This document shows, piece after piece, positions 1 through 9,667 of a stretch of 64,000 nucleotides of DNA (position 1 is the first letter of the stretch; the number at the start of each line of letters is the position of its first letter). Origin of the DNA: Clostridia bacterium (GTDB taxonomy: Bacteria > Bacillota > Clostridia > Lachnospirales > Lachnospiraceae); contig CAJTEN010000006.1 in the NCBI GenBank assembly GCA_910575245.1, forward strand, positions 164,032 to 228,031. The letters are read 5' to 3'. The translations under genes were made by a program, and so were the position numbers. The notes beneath the pieces are model-generated. The model did not search any database. It was not told the DNA's origin and saw nothing but the letters and a program-made list of their open reading frames with translations.

Positions 1-1404
1 ATCAGCAACACTCATATCAACTTTCTCCTGCTGTGCCTGACGATATTTGAAGAAATCAATGGCAACCTGCGGGAACAGCGCATAGGACAGTACATCCTCA
101 TCCTGCTGTTTCCATTCCTTCATCTCCACTTCCAAACCTGCAAGCTCCGGCTCCACATGACCGGTTGCCTCGGCTGAACGAGCGGTAGAACGTTTCTCGC
201 CAGGAATGACCTTATCGATCACTTCCTGGCTCATGGGCTTAACCGTTTGTCCATAATTGCCGCGAAGCAGATCCTTGAACTCTCCTGTAGCCATCTTATA
301 TCTCTCGCCCATCAATACGTTAAATACAGCCTGCGTACCGACAATCTGGGAAGAAGGTGTAACCAGCGGCGGCTCACCACAATCCTTACGGACTCTCGGA
401 ATCTCTTCCAGCACATCCTGATACTTATCTTCTGCCTTCTGCTCTTTGAGCTGGCTTACCATATTGGACAGCATACCACCGGGAACCTGATAACGTAACG
501 TATTGATGTTGACACCGAGTACCTTCGTGCTCATCAGGCCGGATTCGATGCATTCCTCACGGTAAGGACGGAAATAATCCGCAATCTGTGCCAAAATCTC
601 CTGATCATAGCCTGTGTCATACGGCGTGCCCTTGAAAGTCTCTACCATAACCTCAGTCGCCGGCTGGGAAGTACCAAGTGCAAAAGGAGAAATCGCACAA
701 TCGATAATGTCAACGCCAGCCTCCACTGCTTTCAGATACGTCATGGACGCTACGCCGGACGTATAATGCGTATGCAGCTGGATCGGCAGCTTAGTGCTCT
801 CCTTCAACGTCTTTACAAGCTCCTCTGCGCGGTAAGGAACAAGCAGACCCGCCATATCTTTGATACAGATGGAATCAGCACCCATCTCCTCGATTTTCTT
901 TGCCATATCTGCCCAATACTCTAAAGTATAAGCATCGCCAAGCGTGTAGGAAAGAGCAATCTGGGACTCTCCTCTGCCCTCCTGTTTCTTAATTTTGTTA
1001 GTCGCGTCCACGGCCGCCTGAAGGTTTCGAATATCATTCAGACAGTCAAAAATTCTGATCACATCAATACCGTTTGCGATGGATTTCTCAACAAACGCAT
1101 ACACCACATCATCTGCATAAGGTCTGTATCCTAAGATGTTCTGACCTCTGAAAAGCATCTGTAATTTCGTATTCTTAAAGCCGTCTCTTAACTTTCTCAG
1201 TCTGTCCCACGGATCTTCCTTCAGGAAACGAAGAGAAGCATCGAAGGTAGCACCTCCCCAGCACTCTACTGCATGGTAGCCAACTTTATCCATTGTCTCC
1301 ACGATGGGAAGCATCATCTCTGTAGGCATTCTCGTTGCGATCAGAGACTGGTGTGCATCACGGAGAACAGTTTCCATAATCTTAACCGGTTTTTGTTCTG
1401 CCAT
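1..1404 (-). CDS. oadA: Oxaloacetate decarboxylase alpha / pyruvate carboxylase B-type carboxyltransferase (3' end outside window)
   Basis: The first 468 codons are present; the gene runs off the left edge. The protein begins MAEQKPVKIMETVLRDAHQS. It has the HMGL-like/5S carboxyltransferase signatures DAHQSLIATRM (entry to the TIM barrel and metal site) and a metal-binding HTHYTSG. The family transfers CO2 between an oxo-acid (oxaloacetate/pyruvate) and biotin on a carrier protein. No biotin domain is visible in the part shown; the separate carrier at 2787-3155 could serve it. The start has an AAAGGA ribosome site about 13 bases upstream. It is the last visible gene of an operon that also has the OadB pump, the carrier and a 12S-type carboxyltransferase. 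Family is clear; the physiological substrate is inferred. Confidence 0.93.
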   Translation of the reverse strand, partial: MAEQKPVKIMETVLRDAHQSLIATRMPTEMMLPIVETMDKVGYHAVECWGGATFDASLRFLKEDPWDRLRKLRDGFKNTKLQMLFRGQNILGYRPYADDVVYAFVEKSIANGIDVIRIFDCLNDIRNLQAAVDATNKIKKQEGRGESQIALSYTLGDAYTLEYWADMAKKIEEMGADSICIKDMAGLLVPYRAEELVKTLKESTKLPIQLHTHYTSGVASMTYLKAVEAGVDIIDCAISPFALGTSQPATEVMVETFKGTPYDTGYDQEILAQIADYFRPYREECIESGLMSTKVLGVNINTLRYQVPGGMLSNMVSQLKEQKAEDKYQDVLEEIPRVRKDCGEPPLVTPSSQIVGTQAVFNVLMGERYKMATGEFKDLLRGNYGQTVKPMSQEVIDKVIPGEKRSTARSAEATGHVEPELAGLEVEMKEWKQQDEDVLSYALFPQVAIDFFKYRQAQQEKVDMSVAD

Positions 1405-1539
1405 TTTAATAACCATTCCTTTCTCTCAGCCTATGGATTATACCTTAAGCTTTCATGATAGATTCAGTATAAAACTCATAGATTCAATTTAAATTTCTTA
1501 TTATTGCATGTTCTGCAATTTCAACCCGAAATGCAGGAT

Positions 1540-2685
1540 TTAGAATACACCAAATACTGCCATGAATGTACCGGCCGCCACCGCTGTACCGATAACACCC
1601 GCAACGTTAGGTCCCATAGCATGCATCAGAAGGAAGTTCGTGGGATCTGCTTCCGCACCGACTTTCTGTGATACTCTCGCCGCCATAGGCACTGCAGATA
1701 CACCGGCAGAACCGATCAGCGGGTTAACCTTACCCTTGGTCAATACGCACATTAACTTACCGAACAATACACCGGCCGCCGTACCAAATGCAAACGCAAT
1801 CAGACCAAGAATAACGATCTTGATTGTATCCCAGTTCAGAAATGCTTCCGCACTGGTCGTAGCGCCTACGGAAGTACCCAGAACGATAACTACGATGTAC
1901 ATAAGAGCATTGGAGGCTGTATCCGCCAGCTGTCTTACAACACCGCTCTCTCTGAACAGGTTACCTAACATCAGCATACCAACAAGGGGCGCCGTGGTCG
2001 GAAGGATAAGAGCTACCACAACCGTAACAACGATAGGGAAGAGAATCTTCTCTAGCTTGCTGACCGGACGCAGCTGGCCCATCTTGATCTTTCTTTCCTT
2101 CTCCGTTGTGAAGAGCTTCATAATAGGCGGCTGAATAATCGGCACAAGTGCCATATAGGAGTATGCTGCCACCGCAATCGGTCCCATTAAAGTTGTCTGT
2201 CCCAGCTTACCTGCAAGGAAGATTGATGTAGGGCCGTCAGCACCGCCGATGATAGAGATAGCCGCCGCCGCTTTATCATTGAATCCTAAGAAAATTGCTC
2301 CGAAATATGCTGCAAAAATACCGAACTGTGCCGCTGCACCAAGCAGAAAGCTCTTCGGGTTAGCAATAAGCGGCCCGAAATCCGTCATGGCACCGACACC
2401 CATAAAGATCAGGGACGGCAGGATCGCCCATTCATCCAGCAAATAGAAGTAGTACAGCAAACCGCCGCCTGCTCCGCCCTCTCCGACCGGCGCCATAATA
2501 TCCGGGTAGATATTGACAAGCAGCATACCGAATGCGATCGGAACCAGCAAGAGCGGTTCGAATCCTCTGCCTATAGCCAGATATAGAAATACAAGTGCTA
2601 CGACAATCATGACATAGTTACCGACGGTCAGGTTAAAGAACGCGGTCTGATGAACCAGATTGTCAAGCGTCTCTACTATATACAT
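1540..2685 (-). CDS. oadB: Na+-translocating decarboxylase beta subunit (OadB/GcdB/MmdB family)
   Basis: This 381-residue, very hydrophobic protein has about nine to eleven membrane segments. It carries the conserved family blocks [15 protein letters not shown] in the middle and [16 protein letters not shown] near the C terminus. In this family the beta subunit decarboxylates carboxy-biotin and exports Na+ across the cytoplasmic membrane. The start is supported by AGGAGG eight bases upstream. It lies between the biotin carrier gene and oadA, the usual order in Clostridia. Nothing looks truncated. Confidence 0.95.
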   Translation of the reverse strand: MYIVETLDNLVHQTAFFNLTVGNYVMIVVALVFLYLAIGRGFEPLLLVPIAFGMLLVNIYPDIMAPVGEGGAGGGLLYYFYLLDEWAILPSLIFMGVGAMTDFGPLIANPKSFLLGAAAQFGIFAAYFGAIFLGFNDKAAAAISIIGGADGPTSIFLAGKLGQTTLMGPIAVAAYSYMALVPIIQPPIMKLFTTEKERKIKMGQLRPVSKLEKILFPIVVTVVVALILPTTAPLVGMLMLGNLFRESGVVRQLADTASNALMYIVVIVLGTSVGATTSAEAFLNWDTIKIVILGLIAFAFGTAAGVLFGKLMCVLTKGKVNPLIGSAGVSAVPMAARVSQKVGAEADPTNFLLMHAMGPNVAGVIGTAVAAGTFMAVFGVF

Positions 2686-2786
2686 TTTGTTAACCTCCTG
2701 TAGTTTTAGTTGCTGCTGTTCAGACTGCCGCTGTGGACAACAGCTTCATTCTCAGATGCCAGCCCGCATCAGACTGCCGCTGGCCA

Positions 2787-3155
2787 TTAGTTCAATGTTG
2801 CCAGTAACGCGCCTGCATCTACAGCATCACCTACAGCTACATTAATACTTGCTACAGTACCGTCCTCAGGAGCAACTACAGGAATCTCCATCTTCATTGC
2901 CTCTACGATTACGACAGCGTCACCTTTCTTAACTGCCTGTCCTACATTGGCTTCAATCTTGAACACCTTACCGGCTGCACCTGCTTCGATCTTGATGCTG
3001 CCTGCTGCGCCGGCTGCCGGTGCTGCTGCGGGTGCTGCCTTCGGAGCAGCCTTGGGTGCCGCAGGCGCTGCTGCCACGGGTGCGCCGCTCGTTGCGCCTT
3101 CTTCTACTACTACATCATATACGTTTCCGTTTACGGTAATGGTATAATTTTTCAT
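2787..3155 (-). CDS. Biotin carboxyl carrier protein of the decarboxylase
   Basis: A 122-residue protein in three parts: a short N-terminal beta segment (MKNYTITVNGNVYDVVVEEG), an Ala/Pro/Lys-rich flexible linker, and a C-terminal biotinyl/lipoyl domain with the biotinylation motif EAMKMEIPV. The lysine of AMKM is the biotin site. The carrier shuttles carboxy-biotin between the carboxyltransferases and OadB. An ATG two codons earlier (3161) is only two bases from GGAGG, so the second ATG at 3155, with eight-base spacing, is the better start. It is 21 bases downstream of the OadG-like gene. Confidence 0.94.
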   Translation of the reverse strand: MKNYTITVNGNVYDVVVEEGATSGAPVAAAPAAPKAAPKAAPAAAPAAGAAGSIKIEAGAAGKVFKIEANVGQAVKKGDAVVIVEAMKMEIPVVAPEDGTVASINVAVGDAVDAGALLATLN

Positions 3156-3176
3156 CTTCATATCCTCCTATGACTC

Positions 3177-3920
3177 TCAGGCATTCTGCCATTTGCTCTT
3201 TTTAGATTTTCTGATAGATCTTACTACGAATCCGTCTGTAGAACCGGAACCTTCATATGCCGCGATTGCCGCCGCGATCACTGCCACCAGTTCAGTGTCA
3301 TCACTCAGTTCTTCCTCCGCCGCTGCCACAGGTGCTGCCACCGGAACCGGCTTCGCTTCCGGTATCGGCTGTTTCTCTTTAGCCTTCAACTTGGCTTCAA
3401 GCTTCGGAATCACACCGAATGCGGAAATGATCAGGCTTATGATGATCAGTACGACAAACACGGTTCCCATACCGATCAATGTATTCATAGCCGCTCTTCC
3501 CATATTCTCTGAAGTGGAATATTCAATATTTGTTGAAATGCCTTCATAGCCGGACATGTCAGCAGGGCAGACAATTTCCATCACGGCATTATGGTCAGAA
3601 CCTGTTATATTGATGCTGATAACGATCTCTTCCTCACCGATCTCTACAGAGCCGCCGTCTGTACCTTCAAAGTTGCCTATATCATCCAGCGCATTCTGCC
3701 AGTCAACAAGTCCGTTGTAAATGACAGGATCAGACGCATACTGTTCCATAGTGCCCTGGCTTACAATCATATCGACCTGCTGGACCGTAGCCTCACCATA
3801 TTGTAATAATGATGCTTCATCAAAATTGGATGATGATGAGGGAGCCGTCTCCTCCTGACCACACGCACACAAGCCGGCCATACAGGTAATCACACCTAAT
3901 ATTGCCAATAATTTTCTCAT
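3177..3920 (-). CDS. OadG-like gamma subunit with lipoprotein signal
   Basis: About 247 residues starting MRKLLAILGVITCMAG. The N terminus looks like a lipoprotein signal with the lipobox LCAC. An extracytoplasmic segment of roughly 100 residues follows, then one membrane helix (TLIGMGTVFVVLIIISLIISA), an Ala/Pro linker, and a C-terminal tail ending in a basic patch. Gamma subunits assemble the Na+ pump and are usually under 120 residues with one helix, so the lipidated outer domain is an addition. An ATG at 3932 abuts AAAGG with no spacing, so 3920 is preferred. It sits between the carboxyltransferase and biotin-carrier genes. Confidence 0.8.
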   Translation of the reverse strand: MRKLLAILGVITCMAGLCACGQEETAPSSSSNFDEASLLQYGEATVQQVDMIVSQGTMEQYASDPVIYNGLVDWQNALDDIGNFEGTDGGSVEIGEEEIVISINITGSDHNAVMEIVCPADMSGYEGISTNIEYSTSENMGRAAMNTLIGMGTVFVVLIIISLIISAFGVIPKLEAKLKAKEKQPIPEAKPVPVAAPVAAAEEELSDDTELVAVIAAAIAAYEGSGSTDGFVVRSIRKSKKSKWQNA

Positions 3921-3937
3921 ATTAAGTATCATCCTTT

Positions 3938-5365
3938 CTAAACCGTACCGTGCTTCTTCTCCGGACGGCCTTCACTCTTAGTCGCCAACATTTCAAAAGC
4001 GCCGATCACATATTTCCTTGTATCAGCAGGCTCGACAATCTGATCCACATAGCCTCTCTTCGCCGCACTCGTCACATGATTCTGCAGTGCCGCATACTCC
4101 TTCGCACAGGCATCAATCGCATCAGAACCTTGTCCGTCACAGATGATCTTAGCCGCAAGGCCTGCATCCATCATACCGATCTCCGCATCCGGCCATGCAA
4201 TCGTGATATCTGCACCAATCGCCTTGGAATTCATTGCCACATAAGCGCTTCCGTATGCCTTGCCGATGATCACATTAACCTTCGGCACTGTCGCATTTGC
4301 GAAGGCATATGTAAGCTTGCTTACAGCCTTAGCCATTCTCTTCTCGGAACATTTGGTAGCCGCAAAACCTTTTACATTGGTAAGCGACAATACAGGGATA
4401 TCAAAAGCATCACAGAAATTGATAAACTCTGCTGCCTTCTCCGCTCCTCTTGCAGTCAAAACCGCATCAAATTTATCTGTCACTTCACCGTCGGCATTAT
4501 ATACTTCTGTACGGTTAGCCACAGCACCGATCGTTGCCCCATTTAACCTAATAAATCCTGCAACCATATCCCGGGCATAATTCTGCTTTACTTCCACAAA
4601 CACACCGTCATCAGCGAGCTGGGATAACGCGATGGATGTATCACCCACACAGTTTGCAATTTCCGCACATGCCCTGTTCAGGTCATCCGTGCAATCACCA
4701 ACCGCAATGTCTGCGTTATTGGCAGGCAGAACGGAAACCAGCTGTCTGATCTGCGCAAGGATGGACGCCTCGTCAGCTACTGCATCTACAAGGCCTGTCT
4801 CTTCGCTCTGGAACGCTGCCGCTGCCGTATCACACTTGGAAACCACGTTTCCTGCCAGCGCGTTAGGCGCGTTTACGAATAATTTCGCTTTCTTCTCCTC
4901 CATGAATGTGAAGTCTGCCATTCCGGGAATCAGTGCAAGTCCGCCGCCGCAGCTGCCGAATACAGCCGTGATCTGCGGGATCACACCTGATGCAAGCGTC
5001 TGCTTCATGTAGATCTCACCGAAACCGTTCAAAGCGTCTGTTGCCTCCTGCAGTCTGAGTCCGGCAGAATCAATCAGCCCGATCACGGGCGCACCCATCT
5101 TTAACGCCAGATCATAGAGGTTTGCAATTTTCTTAGCATGCATTTCGCCGACTGTTCCGTTTAAAACAGATACATCCTGGCTATATACATACACAAGATT
5201 ACCGTCGATCACTCCATAGCCGGTCACAACACCGTCAGAAGGAGTTTCTGTCTGTTTCAGATTGAAATCTGTTGCTCTCGCCGTTACAAGCGCACCGATC
5301 TCAACGAAACTGTTTTCATCGAGCAAAGCGTTAATTCTTTGGCTCGCTTGAGAAGTAGTACTCAT
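3938..5365 (-). CDS. 12S/MmdA-type carboxyltransferase subunit of acyl-CoA decarboxylase
   Basis: This 475-residue protein has the two-halved crotonase-like fold of propionyl/methylmalonyl-CoA carboxyltransferases. The first half has GLIDSAGLRLQEA and the glycine-rich oxyanion region GSCGGGLALIPG; the second half has SLTNVKGFAA and GKAYGSAYVAM. The family moves CO2 between an acyl-CoA and carrier-bound biotin. It is the first gene of the five-gene cluster, with GGAGG eight bases before ATG and an AT-rich promoter-like stretch upstream (about 5385-5470). It is slightly shorter than typical MmdA (about 510 residues). Whether it uses methylmalonyl-CoA, malonyl-CoA or another acyl-CoA cannot be read from sequence. 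Confidence 0.88.
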   Translation of the reverse strand: MSTTSQASQRINALLDENSFVEIGALVTARATDFNLKQTETPSDGVVTGYGVIDGNLVYVYSQDVSVLNGTVGEMHAKKIANLYDLALKMGAPVIGLIDSAGLRLQEATDALNGFGEIYMKQTLASGVIPQITAVFGSCGGGLALIPGMADFTFMEEKKAKLFVNAPNALAGNVVSKCDTAAAAFQSEETGLVDAVADEASILAQIRQLVSVLPANNADIAVGDCTDDLNRACAEIANCVGDTSIALSQLADDGVFVEVKQNYARDMVAGFIRLNGATIGAVANRTEVYNADGEVTDKFDAVLTARGAEKAAEFINFCDAFDIPVLSLTNVKGFAATKCSEKRMAKAVSKLTYAFANATVPKVNVIIGKAYGSAYVAMNSKAIGADITIAWPDAEIGMMDAGLAAKIICDGQGSDAIDACAKEYAALQNHVTSAAKRGYVDQIVEPADTRKYVIGAFEMLATKSEGRPEKKHGTV

Positions 5366-5549
5366 TTTTCAGCCCTCCATTTATTATAATACTAAATAAT
5401 TATAACAATTATCACCGTGGTCTGCACACTGTGCATAACACACGACAGTAGTATAACACAGAATCCCCTGTTCTACCAGATGAATTTCCAAAAAATTTCA
5501 TTTATGTTGCCAAAAAAATGTTAAGATTATGGACAGCCTTATCGGAAGC
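5366..5549. promoter_or_regulatory. Intergenic promoter region of the decarboxylase operon
   Basis: This AT-rich gap holds the likely minus-strand promoter of the decarboxylase operon. TATACT and TTATAAT hexamers are visible on the minus strand at about 5390-5455. No convincing hairpin terminator is seen for the operon or gene upstream. The exact promoter cannot be fixed by eye. Confidence 0.4.
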
Positions 5550-6962
5550 TCATAAAGGCCCGCCTGCCAGGAACTTTCGTAATAAATACGTAAGAATATA
5601 TTGGTATGTCCGCTCTTCCACTCCTTCTGTTGTAATGACAGGATACCGTCTGATCAGGTCGCCGTTCAGATAATAGCATACTGTACCGATCTCCGTATTC
5701 TCCGCCACCGGAGCCTGCAGCGACTTGGCCACCTGGGTCTTTACCTCTATCTGGTCCGTCTCACAGAGCAGATAAGACAGATCCGACTCCCCTCTGTCAT
5801 CCACCTTTACCGGCACATATGCCTGTGCATACGGCTTCTTCGTATCCCTGTCTATTCCGTTTATCACATGAATGTCTTCGAACTCCCTGGTCTCATAGAT
5901 ATCCCGGTAATGATACCGTTCCATTCCATAGGCCGCCAACTGCTTCATGTCACTCCATTTATAGGTTCTGTTGTTCGGCCATCCGCATGCCAGCAGGGCA
6001 ACTGTGAAGATCCTGCCCTCACTCTCTATCGCCCCCACATAGCAATAACCTGCATTGTTGGTAAAGCCTGTTTTACCGGAAAGCGCCTCTTTCATCATAC
6101 CCAGAAACGCATTGTGGTTATTACAGTGAAAACTCCTCTTCCCTTCAGCATCCGTAAAGTCATATCCAAGCGTCCTGGTAATCTCAAGAAACTGGTCTTT
6201 CGCCGGAGAATCTGTCACGCAGTACGCCATGATCTTCGCCAGGTCTGCGGCCGTCGTGGAATGAATCTTCCCGGTATCATTCACCACCGCATCCAGCCCG
6301 TTAGGCGTGATGAAATAAGTGTCGAAGCATCCGATGTCCCTCGCCTTCTGGTTCATCATAGAAGCAAAGCCTTCCACGCTTCCCCCCACCGCTTCCGCAA
6401 TCACCACCGCGGAATCATTGTGGGATTCCAGCATAAGCGAATAGAGGAGATCTTTCAGTATGTACTTTTCTCCCTGCCTGACATACAGTTTCACCTTCGG
6501 CATGGTTGTTGCATAGGAGGAAACCTCCACGATTTCTTCCGGATTGCCGTATTCCAGCGCCAAAATACAGGTCATGATCTTCGTCGTGCTGGCCATGGGC
6601 AGAATATCTTCCTCGTTCTTGCCATACAGGATACGGCCGGAATCTGCGTCCATTAGGACGGCGGACTGGGCGTAGAGTGTGAGGGGCTTCTCCTGCTCCG
6701 ATGTCTCTGTACCTGTGTCCGCTTCCTCATAAGATATGGGAAGTATGTCCTGTATACTTTCATTGCCCTGCACGGCTTCCCTTGCACTGACGACTGACGC
6801 CGGACAGCAAAACAAGGCAATTGCCGATATAACAGCGATTACCTTGTCTGCACATCCTCTGTCCCTGTATATGCTGCGTTTTTTTATCCCGCAGCTTCTG
6901 ATTATACAGATCCTTCTATCACAAATTGTTCCATGACATATTATTTTACTGAAAAGGCGCAT
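5550..6962 (-). CDS. D-alanyl-D-alanine carboxypeptidase (peptidase S11, DacA/DacF-like)
   Basis: A 470-residue penicillin-binding protein with the full S11 active-site set: SxxK (STTK, about residues 125-128), SxN (SHN, about 180-182) and KTG (297-299). It trims the terminal D-Ala from peptidoglycan pentapeptides outside the membrane. A hydrophobic export segment ending ASVVSA (about residues 40-60) is followed by a Ser/Glu-rich stretch. The C-terminal region is the beta-rich domain common in the family. The start is uncertain: no good ribosome site precedes the ATG at 6962, and the first ~35 residues before the signal are unusually long and Cys-rich, so a shorter protein from an alternative start is possible. 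Confidence 0.9.
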   Translation of the reverse strand: MRLFSKIICHGTICDRRICIIRSCGIKKRSIYRDRGCADKVIAVISAIALFCCPASVVSAREAVQGNESIQDILPISYEEADTGTETSEQEKPLTLYAQSAVLMDADSGRILYGKNEEDILPMASTTKIMTCILALEYGNPEEIVEVSSYATTMPKVKLYVRQGEKYILKDLLYSLMLESHNDSAVVIAEAVGGSVEGFASMMNQKARDIGCFDTYFITPNGLDAVVNDTGKIHSTTAADLAKIMAYCVTDSPAKDQFLEITRTLGYDFTDAEGKRSFHCNNHNAFLGMMKEALSGKTGFTNNAGYCYVGAIESEGRIFTVALLACGWPNNRTYKWSDMKQLAAYGMERYHYRDIYETREFEDIHVINGIDRDTKKPYAQAYVPVKVDDRGESDLSYLLCETDQIEVKTQVAKSLQAPVAENTEIGTVCYYLNGDLIRRYPVITTEGVEERTYQYILTYLLRKFLAGGPL

Positions 6963-7258
6963 TGACTGTGCTCCCGGTTGTCTTTCCTTAAATATATATG
7001 CACGCCGAACGATCTTAACAACCCGGAATTCCTGTTATCACTATTGTACCTCTCCTGGCCGTCATCCAAGAAGCCAAGCCCGTCCGGGCTGCATCCGTCT
7101 GCCGCTATAGTAAACACACCTTTATATCTTTCCGGACACATTCTCATGAAAAGCAGGGTGCAAGTACGCAGTCAATCAGCCGGAGATCAACCGACTAAGA
7201 AATATCTCCCATCCGAAAGATAAAACCAAGCTCATCATACCTGTTATGGAGCATCATT
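6963..7258. other. Intergenic stretch without a convincing gene
   Basis: About 300 bases between the carboxypeptidase gene and the Rpn remnant. A 68-codon minus-strand frame here has no ribosome site or recognisable motif, and I do not call it. The stretch presumably carries the carboxypeptidase promoter, but no clear -35/-10 pair was identified. Confidence 0.4.
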
Positions 7259-7504
7259 TCACTGTGCCAATATCCTGCAGATCTCTTCTACATTGTAATC
7301 GCCTGCTCTCTTCTGTGCCATGATGATCTTTTCTATCTCGGAAAGCTCTTCCTCAAGTTCATCCGCGATTATCTCCGCCGGTTTGTTTTTCCGGAGCTTA
7401 ATACATACAGTCTGGATCAGTTGATATTACATCCCCTTTTGCATTCCTTCTTGCATTCCCTCTTCAATTCCTTCCAGTTTCATATCCACAAACACTTTGC
7501 GCTT
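7259..7504 (-). pseudogene. 3' remnant of an Rpn-family nuclease/transposase gene
   Basis: Read on the minus strand, this matches the last ~80 codons of the intact Rpn-family gene at 8561-9589. It has FVDMKLEG(I/V)EEG, then YQL(I/V)QTVCIKLRKNKP, then AEIIADELEEELSEI. The frame is broken by an in-frame TAA at 7427-7429, exactly between the EGMQ repeats and YQL. There is no 5' part: homology begins immediately after the stop codon of the GT2 gene at 7505. This is a truncated second copy left by duplication or deletion, not a functional gene. Confidence 0.85.
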
Positions 7505-8470
7505 TCACTTCGTCATCAATCTCCAAATGAAATCTTTCATTCCATGATAAAAATCCTTTTCTCCGTATTTACGCATCTGCCACAGAGCTTTCAACATCTG
7601 CTTTCTGTCCCCATATTTCATTGCCAGACAATATCGTCGCTTTATCTTCCAATATGCGATCCGCCGCTGTGAAACCCCATCCCTCATCTGACAGATTGCA
7701 GAAATCTCATCTACCAGCATCTCATAGTCATCATATTTCTGATATTCTTCTTCTCTTGTTAATTTCCTTCTGGAGTGGCTGCCCTCCCTGACACAAACTC
7801 CATACAGCCGCTCCGGCATCGTAGGACATGGATACCGGAACATAAATGGAAGCAGCATCTGAAAATTCTGTCCCACATTATATTCCGGTATATGACGCTC
7901 CGGATATATTTCGAAGAACGGCTCCGATCTCAGCATATAACATCCGCAGCATACATAAGTCCTGGATTCCAAAATATCCCAGAATAAATCCTCTTTTGAT
8001 ATATCCCCTGTCTTCTCATCCGCCGAAAGAAGTCCGCCCGTTTTAGGGTCATAATAGTAGGACAATGACCTTACACATTGATACTGCGGATGTCTTTGCA
8101 AGAAGTTCACCCTTTTCTCCACCGAATCCCGTTCCAGTCTGTCATCGCTGTCCGGCCAGATCAGATATTCTCCGGTGACATAGGGCAGCCCCTGATTGAT
8201 TGCAGCAGATGCGTTCTTATGAGCAGACCGTATCACCTCATACTCATACCCCCTTGCCGCAAATTTATTCCGGTATCCCTCCGCCACCTGCACCGTCTTG
8301 TCTGTTGAACCGTCATCAACCAGAATAATCTCCATCAGCGGATAGGTCTGTTCTAAGAGAGAGGCCAAAATCGTTGAAAGATAGAATTCTCCGTTAAATA
8401 CAGGTACAACTGCCGACACTCTGCCCTTTATGTAATCCAATTTATTCTTTTGATATCCGTTATCTTCCAT
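7505..8470 (-). CDS. Family 2 glycosyltransferase
   Basis: A 321-residue GT-A fold enzyme. The nucleotide-sugar binding start is VSAVVPVFNGEFYLSTILASLL, followed by ILVDDGSTDKT and the metal-binding DSDDR (WPDSDDRLERDSV). The basic C-terminal ~80 residues are shared with the remnant at 11839-12035, so the family was present at least twice here. It probably adds a sugar from a nucleotide donor to a surface glycan at the inner face of the membrane. Donor and acceptor are unknown. The stop codon directly abuts the Rpn remnant, which marks a rearrangement point. Confidence 0.9.
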   Translation of the reverse strand: MEDNGYQKNKLDYIKGRVSAVVPVFNGEFYLSTILASLLEQTYPLMEIILVDDGSTDKTVQVAEGYRNKFAARGYEYEVIRSAHKNASAAINQGLPYVTGEYLIWPDSDDRLERDSVEKRVNFLQRHPQYQCVRSLSYYYDPKTGGLLSADEKTGDISKEDLFWDILESRTYVCCGCYMLRSEPFFEIYPERHIPEYNVGQNFQMLLPFMFRYPCPTMPERLYGVCVREGSHSRRKLTREEEYQKYDDYEMLVDEISAICQMRDGVSQRRIAYWKIKRRYCLAMKYGDRKQMLKALWQMRKYGEKDFYHGMKDFIWRLMTK

Positions 8471-8560
8471 TTTTACCTCTACGTGGATATTTCTGGCTAT
8501 GCCTGTAATAACTCTGAATGCGTAACAGAAGTTTTAACTTCCAAACTTTTCCCATAGCTG

Positions 8561-9589
8561 TTACTGCTCCATCAATACCGCACAAATCCGCTTCACATCA
8601 TAACTTCCCACCTGCCGCTGGGCCTCTATGACTTTCTTGATCTCGGAAAGTTCCTCCTCAAGTTCATCCGCGATTATCTCTGCCGGTTTGTTTTTTCGGA
8701 GTTTGATACATACAGTCCGGACCAGTTGATATTGCATTCCTTCTCTTCTTCCTTCCTCCACCCCTTCCAGCTTCATATCCACAAATGCTTTGCACAAATC
8801 GTATGTTTCTTCTTCATTTCTCATAACCTTATTCTTCTCCTTAATTTTTATCCTGGCTACTACTTCCAGCAGTTCTTTTGTCTCACTATCCATCCTGCTG
8901 TAGGCTTCCTTATTTTCCTCCATGATTCTTTTCAGTTCTTCTTTGTCATTACCGTATCGCACTACTTCGAATAACTGCCGTAATCCGGTATGATATTCAT
9001 CAAAAGTATCATGCTCGTGGCAGTCATACAGATTCAGCTTATAGTTCGTGACAAATTCCTTCATGTCCTCGTTAATCTCCAACAATTCATGCAGACATCT
9101 TACTCCATCCCAGGGACGGCGTCTTCCACAATATACTACCAGAGTGATAACCGGCATGAATTTATCATCTTTCGTCATTCCTGAAAAAAATTCATCCGTT
9201 CCTACCCTGAGATCCTGTGTGCACTCATGTGCCTTTTTCTTATGCTCCCATTGTCTATGGTAACTAAGGCTCTCTGTCAGCATATTACGAAACACCATGT
9301 GGTAATCAACGAAAGTCTGATTCTCCACCGCGAGAATGTGGATCAGGCTACCGCGCCACAGCCGCGTCTTATCCACAATCGTCTTAAAGCTTCTGTGCTT
9401 CCCTGCCTCTTTTCCCAGATAGACAAACTGCGCATCCGCCGGCTCCAGTTCCTCAGGCTTCACCACTTGCCTGCCATGAAACAACGCGCCGTTCACCTGA
9501 TCTGCAAATCTGTTGTTGTCGTCCAGATAATCAAACTGATAGTCATCTGATCTTCCCAATTGTCCTTCCTCCCTTATTTGATTTTCCAT
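8561..9589 (-). CDS. Rpn-family recombination-promoting nuclease / putative transposase
   Basis: A 342-residue protein typical of the PD-(D/E)XK-like Rpn/PDDEXK family common in Lachnospiraceae. It has an N-terminal region with FADQVNGALFHGRQVV, a central core with LLEINEDM and ITLVVYCGRRRPWDG (beta strands of the nuclease fold), and a charged C-terminal helix region with the EGRREGM repeat. Related proteins promote RecA-independent recombination as mobile orphan genes. Two truncated relatives lie nearby (7259-7504 and 9955-10045), so this family has been active or copied locally. A promoter with TTTACA-17-TATCAT lies upstream at 9668-9696. Confidence 0.85.
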   Translation of the reverse strand: MENQIREEGQLGRSDDYQFDYLDDNNRFADQVNGALFHGRQVVKPEELEPADAQFVYLGKEAGKHRSFKTIVDKTRLWRGSLIHILAVENQTFVDYHMVFRNMLTESLSYHRQWEHKKKAHECTQDLRVGTDEFFSGMTKDDKFMPVITLVVYCGRRRPWDGVRCLHELLEINEDMKEFVTNYKLNLYDCHEHDTFDEYHTGLRQLFEVVRYGNDKEELKRIMEENKEAYSRMDSETKELLEVVARIKIKEKNKVMRNEEETYDLCKAFVDMKLEGVEEGRREGMQYQLVRTVCIKLRKNKPAEIIADELEEELSEIKKVIEAQRQVGSYDVKRICAVLMEQ

Positions 9590-9667
9590 ATAAGGGATTC
9601 GTTAAGATTAAATGACAGGTCACAGACGTGATATCAGAACTTCAGATTCCCAGATATGTTTGAAATT

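Noticed and set aside
1562..2134. Open frame on the plus strand opposite oadB
   Set aside because: It is low-complexity antisense of a strongly conserved membrane protein, without a ribosome site.
2718..2784. 14-bp direct repeat TCAGACTGCCGCTG between the biotin carrier and oadB genes
   Set aside because: Two copies only, in a short intergenic gap; no link to a mobile element or regulatory logic could be seen.
6941..7147. 68-codon minus-strand frame upstream of the carboxypeptidase
   Set aside because: No ribosome site, no motif, and it overlaps the likely promoter/leader of the carboxypeptidase gene.
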